Below, piece by piece: positions 14,032 to 20,196 of a DNA stretch of 31,694 nt (its first letter is position 1; each line of letters begins with the position of its first letter). The DNA is from Archaeoglobus_B sp964471215 (GTDB taxonomy: Archaea > Halobacteriota > Archaeoglobi > Archaeoglobales > Archaeoglobaceae), in NCBI GenBank assembly GCA_964471215.1, contig CAYYFC010000016.1:1-31694 (forward strand). Direction: 5' to 3'. The notes under the pieces are model-generated. The model was given only the letters and a program-made list of their open reading frames with translations, was not told the DNA's origin and made no database searches. Made by a program: the position numbers and the translations under genes.

Positions 14032-14584
14032 CCTCAACAACCTCCTTCTCCTCTATCGATTTAATTCCCCTCTGTATGAGCTCCTCCTGATAGGCGAAGA
14101 AGTCATCCAATGTCTTTATCTTCTTACCCTCCTCCAACGCCAATTTCATCACCTTCTTGAAGTCCTCTGGATCGATTCCGTATTCCTTTTCGAGCCAATC
14201 GAAGAACGCTATGAGCTTGAAGTTGAGCGCTTTTCCGGAGCCCCTGTAGAGGAACATCACTGGCACTCCGTCCCACCAAACCACCGAGTCCCAATCAATG
14301 GGAACTCTAGTCCCGTACTTCTTGTCGAAAACTGCGTAACCGCTATCCACATTGCACGGAATGGGATAAGCCCTTCTGCTCTCGCTCACTATGAATGGGC
14401 AGAACTTCTTCCCCAATTTTGCATCCAAAACCTTAAATCCGTTCGGAATCGAAAGTCTTATCATTATCAGCAAGAAGGAGGCTATTATTCCACAAGCGAT
14501 CGATATGAGGTGCTTATTCATGACAACTCCAGCGATAGAGCCTAAGAGCAGTAAAAACATCAGAAAGTCCAAAAACCTACCCAC
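14006..14584 (-). CDS. Membrane-anchored protein with cytoplasmic domain, unknown
   Basis: A 192-residue protein. Two N-terminal hydrophobic segments (about 5-22 and 27-44) are followed by a soluble domain rich in Trp and aromatic residues (DWDSVVWWDGVPVMFLYRGSGKALNFKL) with two Cys, and a charged helical tail (ALEEGKKIKTLDDFFAYQEEL; EEKEVVEDVKVEEKG). The GTG start overlaps the previous TAG, as at other junctions here. The soluble domain probably faces the cytoplasm. Proteins of this layout occur in the conserved block next to the coat gene of spindle viruses, but no homology is claimed. Confidence 0.65.
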   Translation of the reverse strand: MGRFLDFLMFLLLLGSIAGVVMNKHLISIACGIIASFLLIMIRLSIPNGFKVLDAKLGKKFCPFIVSESRRAYPIPCNVDSGYAVFDKKYGTRVPIDWDSVVWWDGVPVMFLYRGSGKALNFKLIAFFDWLEKEYGIDPEDFKKVMKLALEEGKKIKTLDDFFAYQEELIQRGIKSIEEKEVVEDVKVEEKG

Positions 14585-15147
14585 TATTCATACACCTCCT
14601 CCTTCTGATTTTTACCTCCGCCGAAAAACTCAAAAATCCTTTCTTTCAGACTCTTTTCCTTGACCTCCGGCTTCGGAGTTGGAACAACATGCCTCTCTAT
14701 CACCTGTGGCGTAGCTCCAGCGACGTATTCAAGCCCCTTGCCATGTAAACTCTTCTGCAATCTTTGAGTCAGCAAATCTTTTATGGGTATTCTCGAGTAG
14801 AGGATATCTGGATTGAGGTCTATTTCTCTAGGCGTCATATTCGCGAGCTCATAGGCCAGATTTATGTCCACACTAAGCTTCTGACTCACGACATCTCTAG
14901 TCGTTACAATCGTCGTCGCCGCATCCTTTCCTAGCTGAGGATACTTCTTTAGAATGTCTGGTGGCAGATCCACATAGCTTATGAATATTCTCGGATCGTC
15001 GGCAGCTCTTCTCGCTGTAGCCACTCTCGCCTCGAGCTCGTACTTCTCATCTTTGCTGTCGTTGTTTGAATTCAGGAGATGATGGACTATCATCCTCGTC
15101 AGCTTGCTCTTCATATACTTCCTCCTTCTAATCTCCTCAAGCGACAT
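14584..15147 (-). CDS. Soluble protein, unknown (virion module)
   Basis: A 187-residue soluble protein. The basic N-terminus (SLEEIRRRKYMKSKLTRMIVHHLL) is followed by a mixed domain (RIFISYVDLPPDILKKYPQLGKDAATTIVTTRDVVSQKL) and a Pro/Lys-rich tail (VVPTPKPEVKEKSLKERIFEFFGGG). No membrane segment or catalytic motif is seen. It overlaps the membrane-protein gene upstream by 11 bases. Its place between membrane proteins suggests an assembly or matrix-type role on the cytoplasmic face. Confidence 0.6.
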   Translation of the reverse strand: MSLEEIRRRKYMKSKLTRMIVHHLLNSNNDSKDEKYELEARVATARRAADDPRIFISYVDLPPDILKKYPQLGKDAATTIVTTRDVVSQKLSVDINLAYELANMTPREIDLNPDILYSRIPIKDLLTQRLQKSLHGKGLEYVAGATPQVIERHVVPTPKPEVKEKSLKERIFEFFGGGKNQKEEVYE

Positions 15148-15481
15148 GCCTAGCCCTCCACAAATCCCATACGGCTGCGAAAAATCTTATCAAGCTCAAT
15201 AAGGCAAAGAGGAAGAAGATTAATGCCATCGTGAAATCGGCCGTTACATACCTTACAAACTGAGAATAGACTTCATTTGTTGTTTCGTTGTGCCAAACAT
15301 AGAATCTGTGGAATTCCAAGCTTAAGCTGCCGATCATCGCAACGGAGTTAAGTCCCAGACTGATCAATGGTAGGGCTATGCTTATAAAGGTGTTCCTCTT
15401 CGCAAAAAGCATTTCGAATAGCGTTAGGAGAAAAAAGAGTATGGCTAGGGGTGCTAGGATGTTAAAAAAATAGAGTAACAT
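15137..15481 (-). CDS. Multi-pass membrane protein, unknown
   Basis: A 114-residue protein with hydrophobic segments at about residues 2-25, 32-52 and 80-103, and a polar loop containing a sequon (YVWHNETTNEVYSQF). It ends in WDLWRARHVA. No good ribosome binding site is visible, since the region upstream holds only CTCAAGAATG, so coupling with the coat-like gene 21 bases upstream is likely. It lies immediately downstream of the candidate coat protein. Function unknown. Confidence 0.6.
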   Translation of the reverse strand: MLLYFFNILAPLAILFFLLTLFEMLFAKRNTFISIALPLISLGLNSVAMIGSLSLEFHRFYVWHNETTNEVYSQFVRYVTADFTMALIFFLFALLSLIRFFAAVWDLWRARHVA

Positions 15482-15502
15482 TCTTGAGCCCTCGCCGCTT
15501 TA

Positions 15503-15850
15503 TTAGACTCCTCCTCCGCCACCGCCGAGTCTTCCTCTGAAGAACGCTATTATGATTGCACCGACCATTGCGATTATGAGTAATATGATGAAGTTGAACA
15601 TAGCTCCTCCGAAGCTAGCCATAGAGGTTAGGAAGTTCGTTGCAGTAGTGCTCATGTTCGTATCCGTAATACTGCCAGCCAGATCAACTCCAATGCCCAA
15701 TGTGTAGTAGTAGATTACGCCGACGATTGCCAATGTTATCAATGCAGCAGCTACAGCTGTAACCGTGTCCGTTACTCCTCTCTTGTCCTTAGCAACCCTT
15801 TCAAACCACTCAACAGTTGCGACGAGCCATCCTATAAGCCTCACTAACAT
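15503..15850 (-). CDS. Candidate major coat protein (two-helix hydrophobic protein)
   Basis: A 115-residue protein starting at ATG 15850, which follows GGAGGTGAG by 7 bases; longer forms would put the ribosome binding site inside the gene. A pre-segment (1-25, ending AKDKRG) precedes two long hydrophobic helices (about 30-55 and 80-107) separated by a polar Thr/Asn loop (SITDTNMSTTATN). The C-terminus is RGRLGGGGGGV. Two hydrophobic helices after a removable N-terminus is the layout of the VP1-type coat of spindle-shaped viruses. It is the first gene of the leftward virion block with the strongest ribosome binding site. The KRG-V junction also resembles archaeal prepilin sites, an alternative. 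Confidence 0.65.
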   Translation of the reverse strand: MLVRLIGWLVATVEWFERVAKDKRGVTDTVTAVAAALITLAIVGVIYYYTLGIGVDLAGSITDTNMSTTATNFLTSMASFGGAMFNFIILLIIAMVGAIIIAFFRGRLGGGGGGV

Positions 15851-15885
15851 CCCGATTCTCACCTCCTTGAAAAATCTTGAAAAAA

Positions 15886-15935
15886 CCAATTTATAATGGG
15901 AATAGGATCGACGTCGATCGACAACATTTAATAAT
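15886..15935. promoter_or_regulatory. Divergent promoter with palindrome GATCGACGTCGATC
   Basis: The palindrome at 15906-15919 is perfectly symmetric over 14 bases. On its left a leftward TATA (CATTATAAATTGG, 15885-15897) could drive the coat-like gene. On its right a rightward TATA (ATTTAATAATTT, about 15925-15936) lies about 25 bases before GTG 15957, which would make that AbrB-like gene leaderless. A dimer bound here could repress both directions, and the AbrB-like protein itself is the natural candidate. Confidence 0.6.
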
Positions 15936-15956
15936 TTAGAAATTTAAAAAATCATT

Positions 15957-16166
15957 GTGAAGCAAGAGGATTTTGGACTTGAAGATTTGCTTAAAATTAT
16001 AAAACCGAAAAAAATTAGCCCGAGAAGTGTAACAAGAAGTGGTAATGGTTCTTATTTCATATACATACCCAAGTCCTTCGCCAGAGGGACTAAAGAAGTT
16101 ACTCTTCTCGAAATCGATGATGACACCCTTATAATTACAAAGAAGAGTGTAGGTGCTCTGTTATGA
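15957..16166 (+). CDS. AbrB-like transcription regulator
   Basis: A 69-residue protein from GTG 15957, with no ribosome binding site but a TATA about 25 bases upstream, so probably leaderless. Residues 20-62 (SPRSVTRSGNGSYFIYIPKSF ... VTLLEIDDDTLIITK) match the swapped-hairpin AbrB/SpoVT pattern: S-V-x-x-S-G, strand F-I-x-I-P, then E-x-D-x-x-L-I-I. The first 19 residues are an extra charged helix. It lies beside the GATCGACGTCGATC palindrome and starts the rightward unit with the ATPase. Autoregulation and control of the virion genes are plausible. Confidence 0.75.
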   Translation: MKQEDFGLEDLLKIIKPKKISPRSVTRSGNGSYFIYIPKSFARGTKEVTLLEIDDDTLIITKKSVGALL

Positions 16167-16627
16167 GGATTCCCGAGCTCAGAGAGTTTCAATTCGGACT
16201 CGAAAACCTATTGGGAAGAGCCTTACTTATCGCAATCGAGAACAGTGCAAACGATGCAATAAGCTTTTATGAAGCTGTAAGGACTGCTGAAAATGTTTTC
16301 AAGCCGTTTGCAACAGATGATGAATTGGAGAAGCTGAAGAGGATAGACGAGACCTACAACGTTTTGAACGAGGTTAAGGGTGCGGAGTCGTACGAGGTTG
16401 CAAAAGTCGCCTGTAAGTTAGGGGATGCTCTCGGTATAGGATCTCTTCTCATTGAAAAGGATAGGGAAATGGAAGGCATGATTAAAGAGGTTGCTAGGAT
16501 GAAGCTAGGAATCCTCATGAGGATTTACTGGCGACTTTTCTACGCTGACGGAGTTAAGAAGCCCCAGAGGTTGAAATACGTCGATGACGATATTAAAAAG
16601 TTGGTGGAGGAGGTCGAGTATGAGTGA
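16163..16627 (+). CDS. Helical protein, unknown
   Basis: A 154-residue protein, predicted mostly helical and soluble, with no recognised motif. Segments such as LREFQFGLENLLGRALLIAIENSAN and AKVACKLGDALGIGSLL look like packed helices. The ATG overlaps the AbrB-like gene stop (ATGA), and the end overlaps the ATPase start by 8 bases. It is therefore made together with both, and may be a partner of the ATPase. Function cannot be assigned. Confidence 0.6.
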   Translation: MRIPELREFQFGLENLLGRALLIAIENSANDAISFYEAVRTAENVFKPFATDDELEKLKRIDETYNVLNEVKGAESYEVAKVACKLGDALGIGSLLIEKDREMEGMIKEVARMKLGILMRIYWRLFYADGVKKPQRLKYVDDDIKKLVEEVEYE

Positions 16628-17573
16628 AGTTGCAGAGGTTAGCGAGGAGTACAGGGTTGTCTTTTCGAAGGCGAATTATCTCGAGGCTAGTAAAAAGAAG
16701 AGATTTCTGAACATCCTCGTCAACAACTACAAGGAATTGGCTTATGAGGATGCCTTGAGCGTTATGGTCGCATGTGTAGGTGAGCCAGGTAGCGGTAAGA
16801 GTACATTGGCGATGCAGATTGCCATGAAGGTTGATCCAGATTTCGATGTGGAAGAGAACATAGTATGGGATGTTAAGGATTTGATTGAGAAGGTTAGAAG
16901 TGAAAGGGAAAGGGCTTTCGTTTATGAAGAGGCGGGAGTTACGATCTTCTCCAGGGACTTCATGACTAAGATAAACAAAGCCATGTCGAGGATTGCCCAA
17001 ACGTACAGGTTCACGAAGAATGTGATAGTTTTCAATCTGCCACACATAAGTCTTGTGGATAAGAATATCAGGATCTTCCTGAGAAATGTACATCTCACAG
17101 CCGTTTTCAAGGAGAAAATTGATAAGATTCTTCCAGAGGAGGAGTTGAAGAAGATAAAGGTTAAGAAGGATGAAGGGGATAAGATCGTCGTTCAATGGAG
17201 GGCTTTCTACCCTTGGCGTTATAGAACGCTTTGGGTCGATGATTTGATCTGGAGAGAACCTGAAAAGATTTCTTACGACGGAGCTTCGATTGAAATGGGT
17301 TGGATTCCCTTTGAAAAGTTGCCAGATAGGATTTACAAGAGGTATGAGAAGATCAAAGAGGAGTGGTGGGAGGAGAAGGGTGAAGAGTGGTTGGAAGACG
17401 TTGTAACGAGTAAGAGGGATGCTAGGTTCAAGAAGAGGATAATGCTTGGTGTTAAGAGGTTGCATGAGATGGGATTCTCTTTAGATGAGATCGCTAAGAT
17501 CTTCGGATATGAAGATAGTAGGCAAATTCAAAGATATCTCACAAGAGACTTACAACAAGTCGTCGTCTCTTAG
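16620..17573 (+). CDS. P-loop ATPase, probable packaging/morphogenesis ATPase
   Basis: A 317-residue protein. Walker A is CVGEPGSGKST (about 52-62). A Walker B-like strand ends in two acidic residues (RAFVYEEAG, 98-106). A sensor-like segment is FTKNVIVFNLPH. A C-terminal helix-turn-helix (MGFSLDEIAKIFGYEDSRQIQRYL, about 285-308) could bind DNA. The order strand-EE-x(n)-Q-x-x-R-x-x-x-N-x-I resembles HerA/FtsK-type and Zot-like viral ATPases. ATG 16620 was chosen over 16584 because it lies at the normal coupling position and avoids overlap. PAV1-like viruses carry a comparable ATPase. A genome packaging or assembly role is inferred. Confidence 0.75.
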   Translation: MSEVAEVSEEYRVVFSKANYLEASKKKRFLNILVNNYKELAYEDALSVMVACVGEPGSGKSTLAMQIAMKVDPDFDVEENIVWDVKDLIEKVRSERERAFVYEEAGVTIFSRDFMTKINKAMSRIAQTYRFTKNVIVFNLPHISLVDKNIRIFLRNVHLTAVFKEKIDKILPEEELKKIKVKKDEGDKIVVQWRAFYPWRYRTLWVDDLIWREPEKISYDGASIEMGWIPFEKLPDRIYKRYEKIKEEWWEEKGEEWLEDVVTSKRDARFKKRIMLGVKRLHEMGFSLDEIAKIFGYEDSRQIQRYLTRDLQQVVVS

Positions 17574-17603
17574 TTATAATATATAACAAGAGCGTGATTC
17601 TCA

Positions 17604-18254
17604 ATGCTCCAAGCCGTAAGTCAAAATAAAGACATTGTAAGAAGAGATAGGATTTTCATGTACTTCGAACTATCTCTGATTACAATCGCCTTATTTGGCA
17701 TGATTTATCTATTATTTGTATTAAATGATTTAAATATTTTTATAAATAACTATTATAATTATATAAATTCAAGATTGGATGATTTAAACGGAAGATTGCA
17801 GGATTTGGAGTTGAAGTACCAACTTGCCCTCCTCTACATGAACGGAACCTACGAATACTTCAACTGCTTGGCGGAAAAGTTGGATGAGCTGAACGAGGGA
17901 TTTAGATTTAAAGAGGTAACCTATGATGAAGTATTTAGATTCGTTATAAATGATGAGACGAAGTTCAATCGCTATCAGTTCATGAGGTACGAATGCAGTA
18001 ATTTCGCCTTTGACATGTGCAAGAATGCTTTGAAAAAAGGAATAATGTGTTCACCCGTCGTTATAAGATTTAAGAATTCTGGGCATGTGATCGTTGCCTT
18101 TAAGACCGTTGATAGAGGTGTCGTTTACTACGATCCTACGGCGGATTGCTTTGTTAACTTGAGCGTTGGGATGCACTACTTCAGGGATAACGGCTTGAAG
18201 AGCAGATTTCCCATTGACGATGAGGTTATCTACTTTGTTAGCTTGTTCAATTGA
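17604..18254 (+). CDS. Membrane-anchored transglutaminase-like protein
   Basis: A 216-residue protein. It has one signal-anchor segment (about 20-40), a coiled-coil stalk (about 55-100), then a C-terminal domain with the transglutaminase-like triad order: Cys131 in YECSNFAFDMC, His161 in SGHVIVAF, Asp177 in VYYDPTAD. The spacing and the DPT after the His strand fit the papain-like transglutaminase fold, used as peptidase or amidase. The orientation places the domain outside the cell. A TATA (TTATAATATATAA) about 25 bases upstream gives the gene its own promoter, nearly leaderless. A role in cell-surface breaching or virion maturation is possible. The triad is seen; the activity is inferred. 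Confidence 0.7.
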   Translation: MLQAVSQNKDIVRRDRIFMYFELSLITIALFGMIYLLFVLNDLNIFINNYYNYINSRLDDLNGRLQDLELKYQLALLYMNGTYEYFNCLAEKLDELNEGFRFKEVTYDEVFRFVINDETKFNRYQFMRYECSNFAFDMCKNALKKGIMCSPVVIRFKNSGHVIVAFKTVDRGVVYYDPTADCFVNLSVGMHYFRDNGLKSRFPIDDEVIYFVSLFN

Positions 18255-18260
18255 ATCAAC

Positions 18261-18406
18261 TGTGCTATTCGATAGCACGATTTTAGAGGACTAGTCCCCG
18301 AAATTATGTCATGATGTGACATGATTCTACCTGATGAAATTGTGCCACATCTTAACACAATTCACCTGGGCATGATTCCTCCGGAATTGTGCTATAGGTT
18401 AGCACA
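18261..18406. promoter_or_regulatory. Cluster of five palindromes between convergent genes
   Basis: Within 150 bases lie GTGCTAT-TCG-ATAGCAC (18262-18278), GGACTAGTCC (18288-18297), ATGTCA-N5-TGACAT (18306-18322), AATTGTG-N11-CACAATT (18338-18362) and TGTGCTA-N5-TAGCACA (18388-18406). The first two recur near the Toprim gene at 3877 and 3827. Flanking genes converge on this spacer, so ordinary promoter operators are not expected. A replication origin, partition site or silencer is possible. Confidence 0.5.
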
Positions 18407-18426
18407 GTTTGGGAAGGTTTATCGAT

Positions 18427-18813
18427 TTAAAGAATTGAAGATTTCTTCTTTTTCTTTTTCTTACCGCTATCTCCAAGTCCAAATGATTTTTCAATCGATT
18501 TAAAAGCGGATAAAATATCTTTTTCGATTTTAGATATTTCGGTTAGAGGAGATGTCGCTTTTATCTTCTTCTCCTCTTTCTCTTTCCTCCCAGCTTTGGC
18601 GATGAGATGCCTATCCCTCTTCGTTTTGATGTGATGGCATTCAGGGCAAAGAGCTTGAATGTTTCTAAGATCGTCTTTGCCTCCTAAAGCCAAAGGCTTT
18701 TTGTGGTCGAAGTGAACAACACCACGCTTAAGAGATTTACCGCACATAGCGCATTTGTAGTTCTGCCTTTCGAGAACCTTCATCTTCTCCCATTCCGTAA
18801 GTCTTCTGGGCAT
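18427..18813 (-). CDS. HNH endonuclease
   Basis: A 128-residue protein with a compact HNH nuclease at residues 14-62. CAMCG (Cys21, Cys24) and CPEC (Cys56, Cys59) form the structural zinc site, while VHFDHKKPLALGG (Asp36-His37), Asn51 and His60 form the ββα-metal active site. The C-terminal half is a Lys-rich low-complexity tail (GDSGKKKKKKKSS). The start is an ATG with CGAGGTGTGAGAA upstream, 3 bases after the preceding gene's stop. It could be a DNA nicking or cleaving enzyme for packaging, a homing-type nuclease, or a superinfection weapon; the sequence does not decide. Confidence 0.85.
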   Translation of the reverse strand: MPRRLTEWEKMKVLERQNYKCAMCGKSLKRGVVHFDHKKPLALGGKDDLRNIQALCPECHHIKTKRDRHLIAKAGRKEKEEKKIKATSPLTEISKIEKDILSAFKSIEKSFGLGDSGKKKKKKKSSIL

Positions 18814-18816
18814 TTC

Positions 18817-19179
18817 TCACACCTCGTGAGAAGAATTTACAATCTCTTTTTCAAAGAAATCTTCCAACTCCTTTAGTCTAGTGGCAAGCTCTACGCCCTT
18901 TTTCGTCAACTTGTACTTTTTAACTCCTTTTACAGACTCAGAATAGTCGATATACGGTTTGGCAAGTCCCAATTTAATGAGTACATCGATGCATTGACTA
19001 ACAGTCCTTTTATCTTCTATTCTTTCAAGATCTCGCCATCTCCTCTCTTTTTCTAAAAGGGCTAGTAATATCCTCCTACATCCTTTGCTGTATATTTTAT
19101 TCAATTTTTTCATCTTTTCGATTTGCAACATTCTGACAGTTTCCAAACTTTTCATAAAAACATCTACCTTGTAGAACAT
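18817..19179 (-). CDS. Winged-helix transcription regulator
   Basis: A 120-residue protein with a winged-helix fold typical of archaeal ArsR/PadR-like regulators: KGCRRILLALLEKERRWRDL, the recognition part DKRTVSQCIDVLIKLGLAK, and the wing KGVKKYKLTKKGVELA. It ends with a helix (TRLKELEDFFEKEIVN) likely used to dimerise. An alternative start, Met9 (19155), would be leaderless behind TATTTTTTATG. It is divergent from the RHH gene at 19321, sharing a 140-base control region, and co-transcribed with the HNH gene. It probably regulates this divergent promoter. Confidence 0.75.
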   Translation of the reverse strand: MFYKVDVFMKSLETVRMLQIEKMKKLNKIYSKGCRRILLALLEKERRWRDLERIEDKRTVSQCIDVLIKLGLAKPYIDYSESVKGVKKYKLTKKGVELATRLKELEDFFEKEIVNSSHEV

Positions 19180-19228
19180 AAAAAATAGTGTTTGGATGGA
19201 TTCAAGCTTGTTGATTTTTTATGACTTT

Positions 19229-19300
19229 AGTTGAAAAAAATTGCTTTTTGTTGAAAATCAGAAACATTTATAAGGTGTTGAGGTTAAACCATGTTGAAAA
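19229..19300. promoter_or_regulatory. Divergent control region with GTTGAAAA repeats and TATA box
   Basis: The element GTTGAAAA occurs at about 19230, 19250 and 19293, with partial forms at 19209 and 19277. A TATA box (CATTTATAAGG, about 19265-19275) lies between them and would drive the long rightward operon beginning at 19321. Repeated short sites around a TATA box next to a winged-helix gene and an RHH gene point to operator sites for one of them. Confidence 0.4.
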
Positions 19301-19320
19301 AATTAAACTAGGTTGATAGT

Positions 19321-19476
19321 ATGAAGGTATATACCACAATCCCTGATGAATGGGAAGAGTATCTAGAAGACATCAGAAGAAGGGAAGGTTACAGAAAGAT
19401 TAGTCAATTCTTATTCGATCTCATTCGTTCAGAACTAAAGAAGAGAGGATATATTGGAGGAGATAACAATGAATGA
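19321..19476 (+). CDS. Ribbon-helix-helix (CopG/Arc-type) regulator
   Basis: A 51-residue protein. The strand MKVYTTIPDEW is followed by two helices (EEYLEDIRRREGYRK; ISQFLFDLIRSELKKRG), the pattern of RHH DNA-binding dimers in which alternate residues of the strand contact the major groove. It starts at ATG 19321, 45 bases after the TATA box, with TAGGTTGATAGT upstream. Its stop overlaps the following AbrB-like gene by 8 bases. It is the first gene of the replication operon and probably autoregulates it through the GTTGAAAA sites. Confidence 0.75.
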   Translation: MKVYTTIPDEWEEYLEDIRRREGYRKISQFLFDLIRSELKKRGYIGGDNNE

Positions 19477-19612
19477 GCGATATATTGTCAGAATAAATAG
19501 AGGAAGAATAAAATTACCTAAAGAAATATTGGAGCAATATAAAAATCATGAATTCGTTCTAGAGGTTGTCGATGGCAAGATAATCCTCGATCCGATCAAG
19601 ATCGATGAGTAG
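19469..19612 (+). CDS. AbrB-like small regulator
   Basis: A 47-residue protein: YIVRINRGRIKLPKEILEQY followed by HEFVLEVVDGKIILDPIK. This is a clear half of the SpoVT-AbrB swapped-hairpin fold (strand, G-R-I-x-L-P-K-E, helix, then strand with D-G-K-I-I-L). GGAGGAGAT precedes the ATG. It is translationally linked to the RHH gene. A toxin partner is not recognised next to it, so a regulator is preferred over an antitoxin, though the next gene (19624) cannot be excluded as a partner. Confidence 0.75.
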   Translation: MNERYIVRINRGRIKLPKEILEQYKNHEFVLEVVDGKIILDPIKIDE

Positions 19613-19623
19613 GAGGTTTGTGG

Positions 19624-20196
19624 ATGGATTATGAGGACAAAATCAAGGAGATATTAGCCAAAAACCTTGTGGGTAGAATAATCAGGAATAGGCAAGGAGA
19701 GGGAAAAATAACGAAGGTAGAGATAAACTACAACTTGGGTAAAAAAAGCTATGAACATAGGATAAAGAACATCAATGGTCGTTGGTATCCCGATTTAGTT
19801 GTGTTTCATACAGGGTTGAAAATGGCTTTTAGAGAGCTTTCAAATCCGTTCTACATCGAAATAATTTTGGGAGACGAGGTCTTTGAAACTCTAAACCAAA
19901 TGCTTCCTTACAAATACCTATGCCTCAAAAACATCTTTAAGAAATACGGAGATGTTCATGTTGTCTTTTCAAATCTATCTTTGCTCACGAGAGGCGTGTT
20001 TAATAAGAATTTCGATAAAGATATGCTTCTTACAAGGGTCTTTTGGCATCTCGGTTTTGGCGTTTTAAGAAAAGCTACAAGATCTTTAAAAGATAGTGGA
20101 AGTGCTTTTAGAGGAATTAGATTTGGAAAATTAAGCGATAATGCTTCTTTTGTTGTCGAATTCAACGAACAAGAATGGTTTGAGGTGATCCGATGA
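19624..20196 (+). CDS. Unknown protein upstream of primase
   Basis: A 190-residue soluble protein without recognised family. ATG 19624 (AGGAGG 7 bases upstream) is preferred over TTG 19618. It has a mixed alpha/beta sequence with a basic N-terminal half (RIIRNRQGEGKITKVEINYNLGKKSYEHRIK) and several aromatic residues (NGRWYPDLVVFHTG). The stop overlaps the primase-helicase start (ATGA), so it is translationally coupled and probably part of the replication machinery or its control. No nuclease, helicase or zinc motif is visible. Confidence 0.6.
   Translation: MDYEDKIKEILAKNLVGRIIRNRQGEGKITKVEINYNLGKKSYEHRIKNINGRWYPDLVVFHTGLKMAFRELSNPFYIEIILGDEVFETLNQMLPYKYLCLKNIFKKYGDVHVVFSNLSLLTRGVFNKNFDKDMLLTRVFWHLGFGVLRKATRSLKDSGSAFRGIRFGKLSDNASFVVEFNEQEWFEVIR

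Noticed and set aside
16593..17465. Long 290-codon reverse frame over the ATPase gene
   Set aside because: It is antisense to a clear P-loop ATPase; long shadow frames arise from the codon bias of the real gene.
18321..18503. Rightward 60-codon ORF in the palindrome cluster
   Set aside because: No ribosome binding site, overlaps the HNH gene antisense, and most of it is accounted for by palindromes.
19321..19612. Toxin-antitoxin pair from the RHH and AbrB-like genes
   Set aside because: Both are DNA-binding antitoxin-type folds and no recognisable toxin (PIN, RelE, MazF) is adjacent; a regulator pair is simpler.
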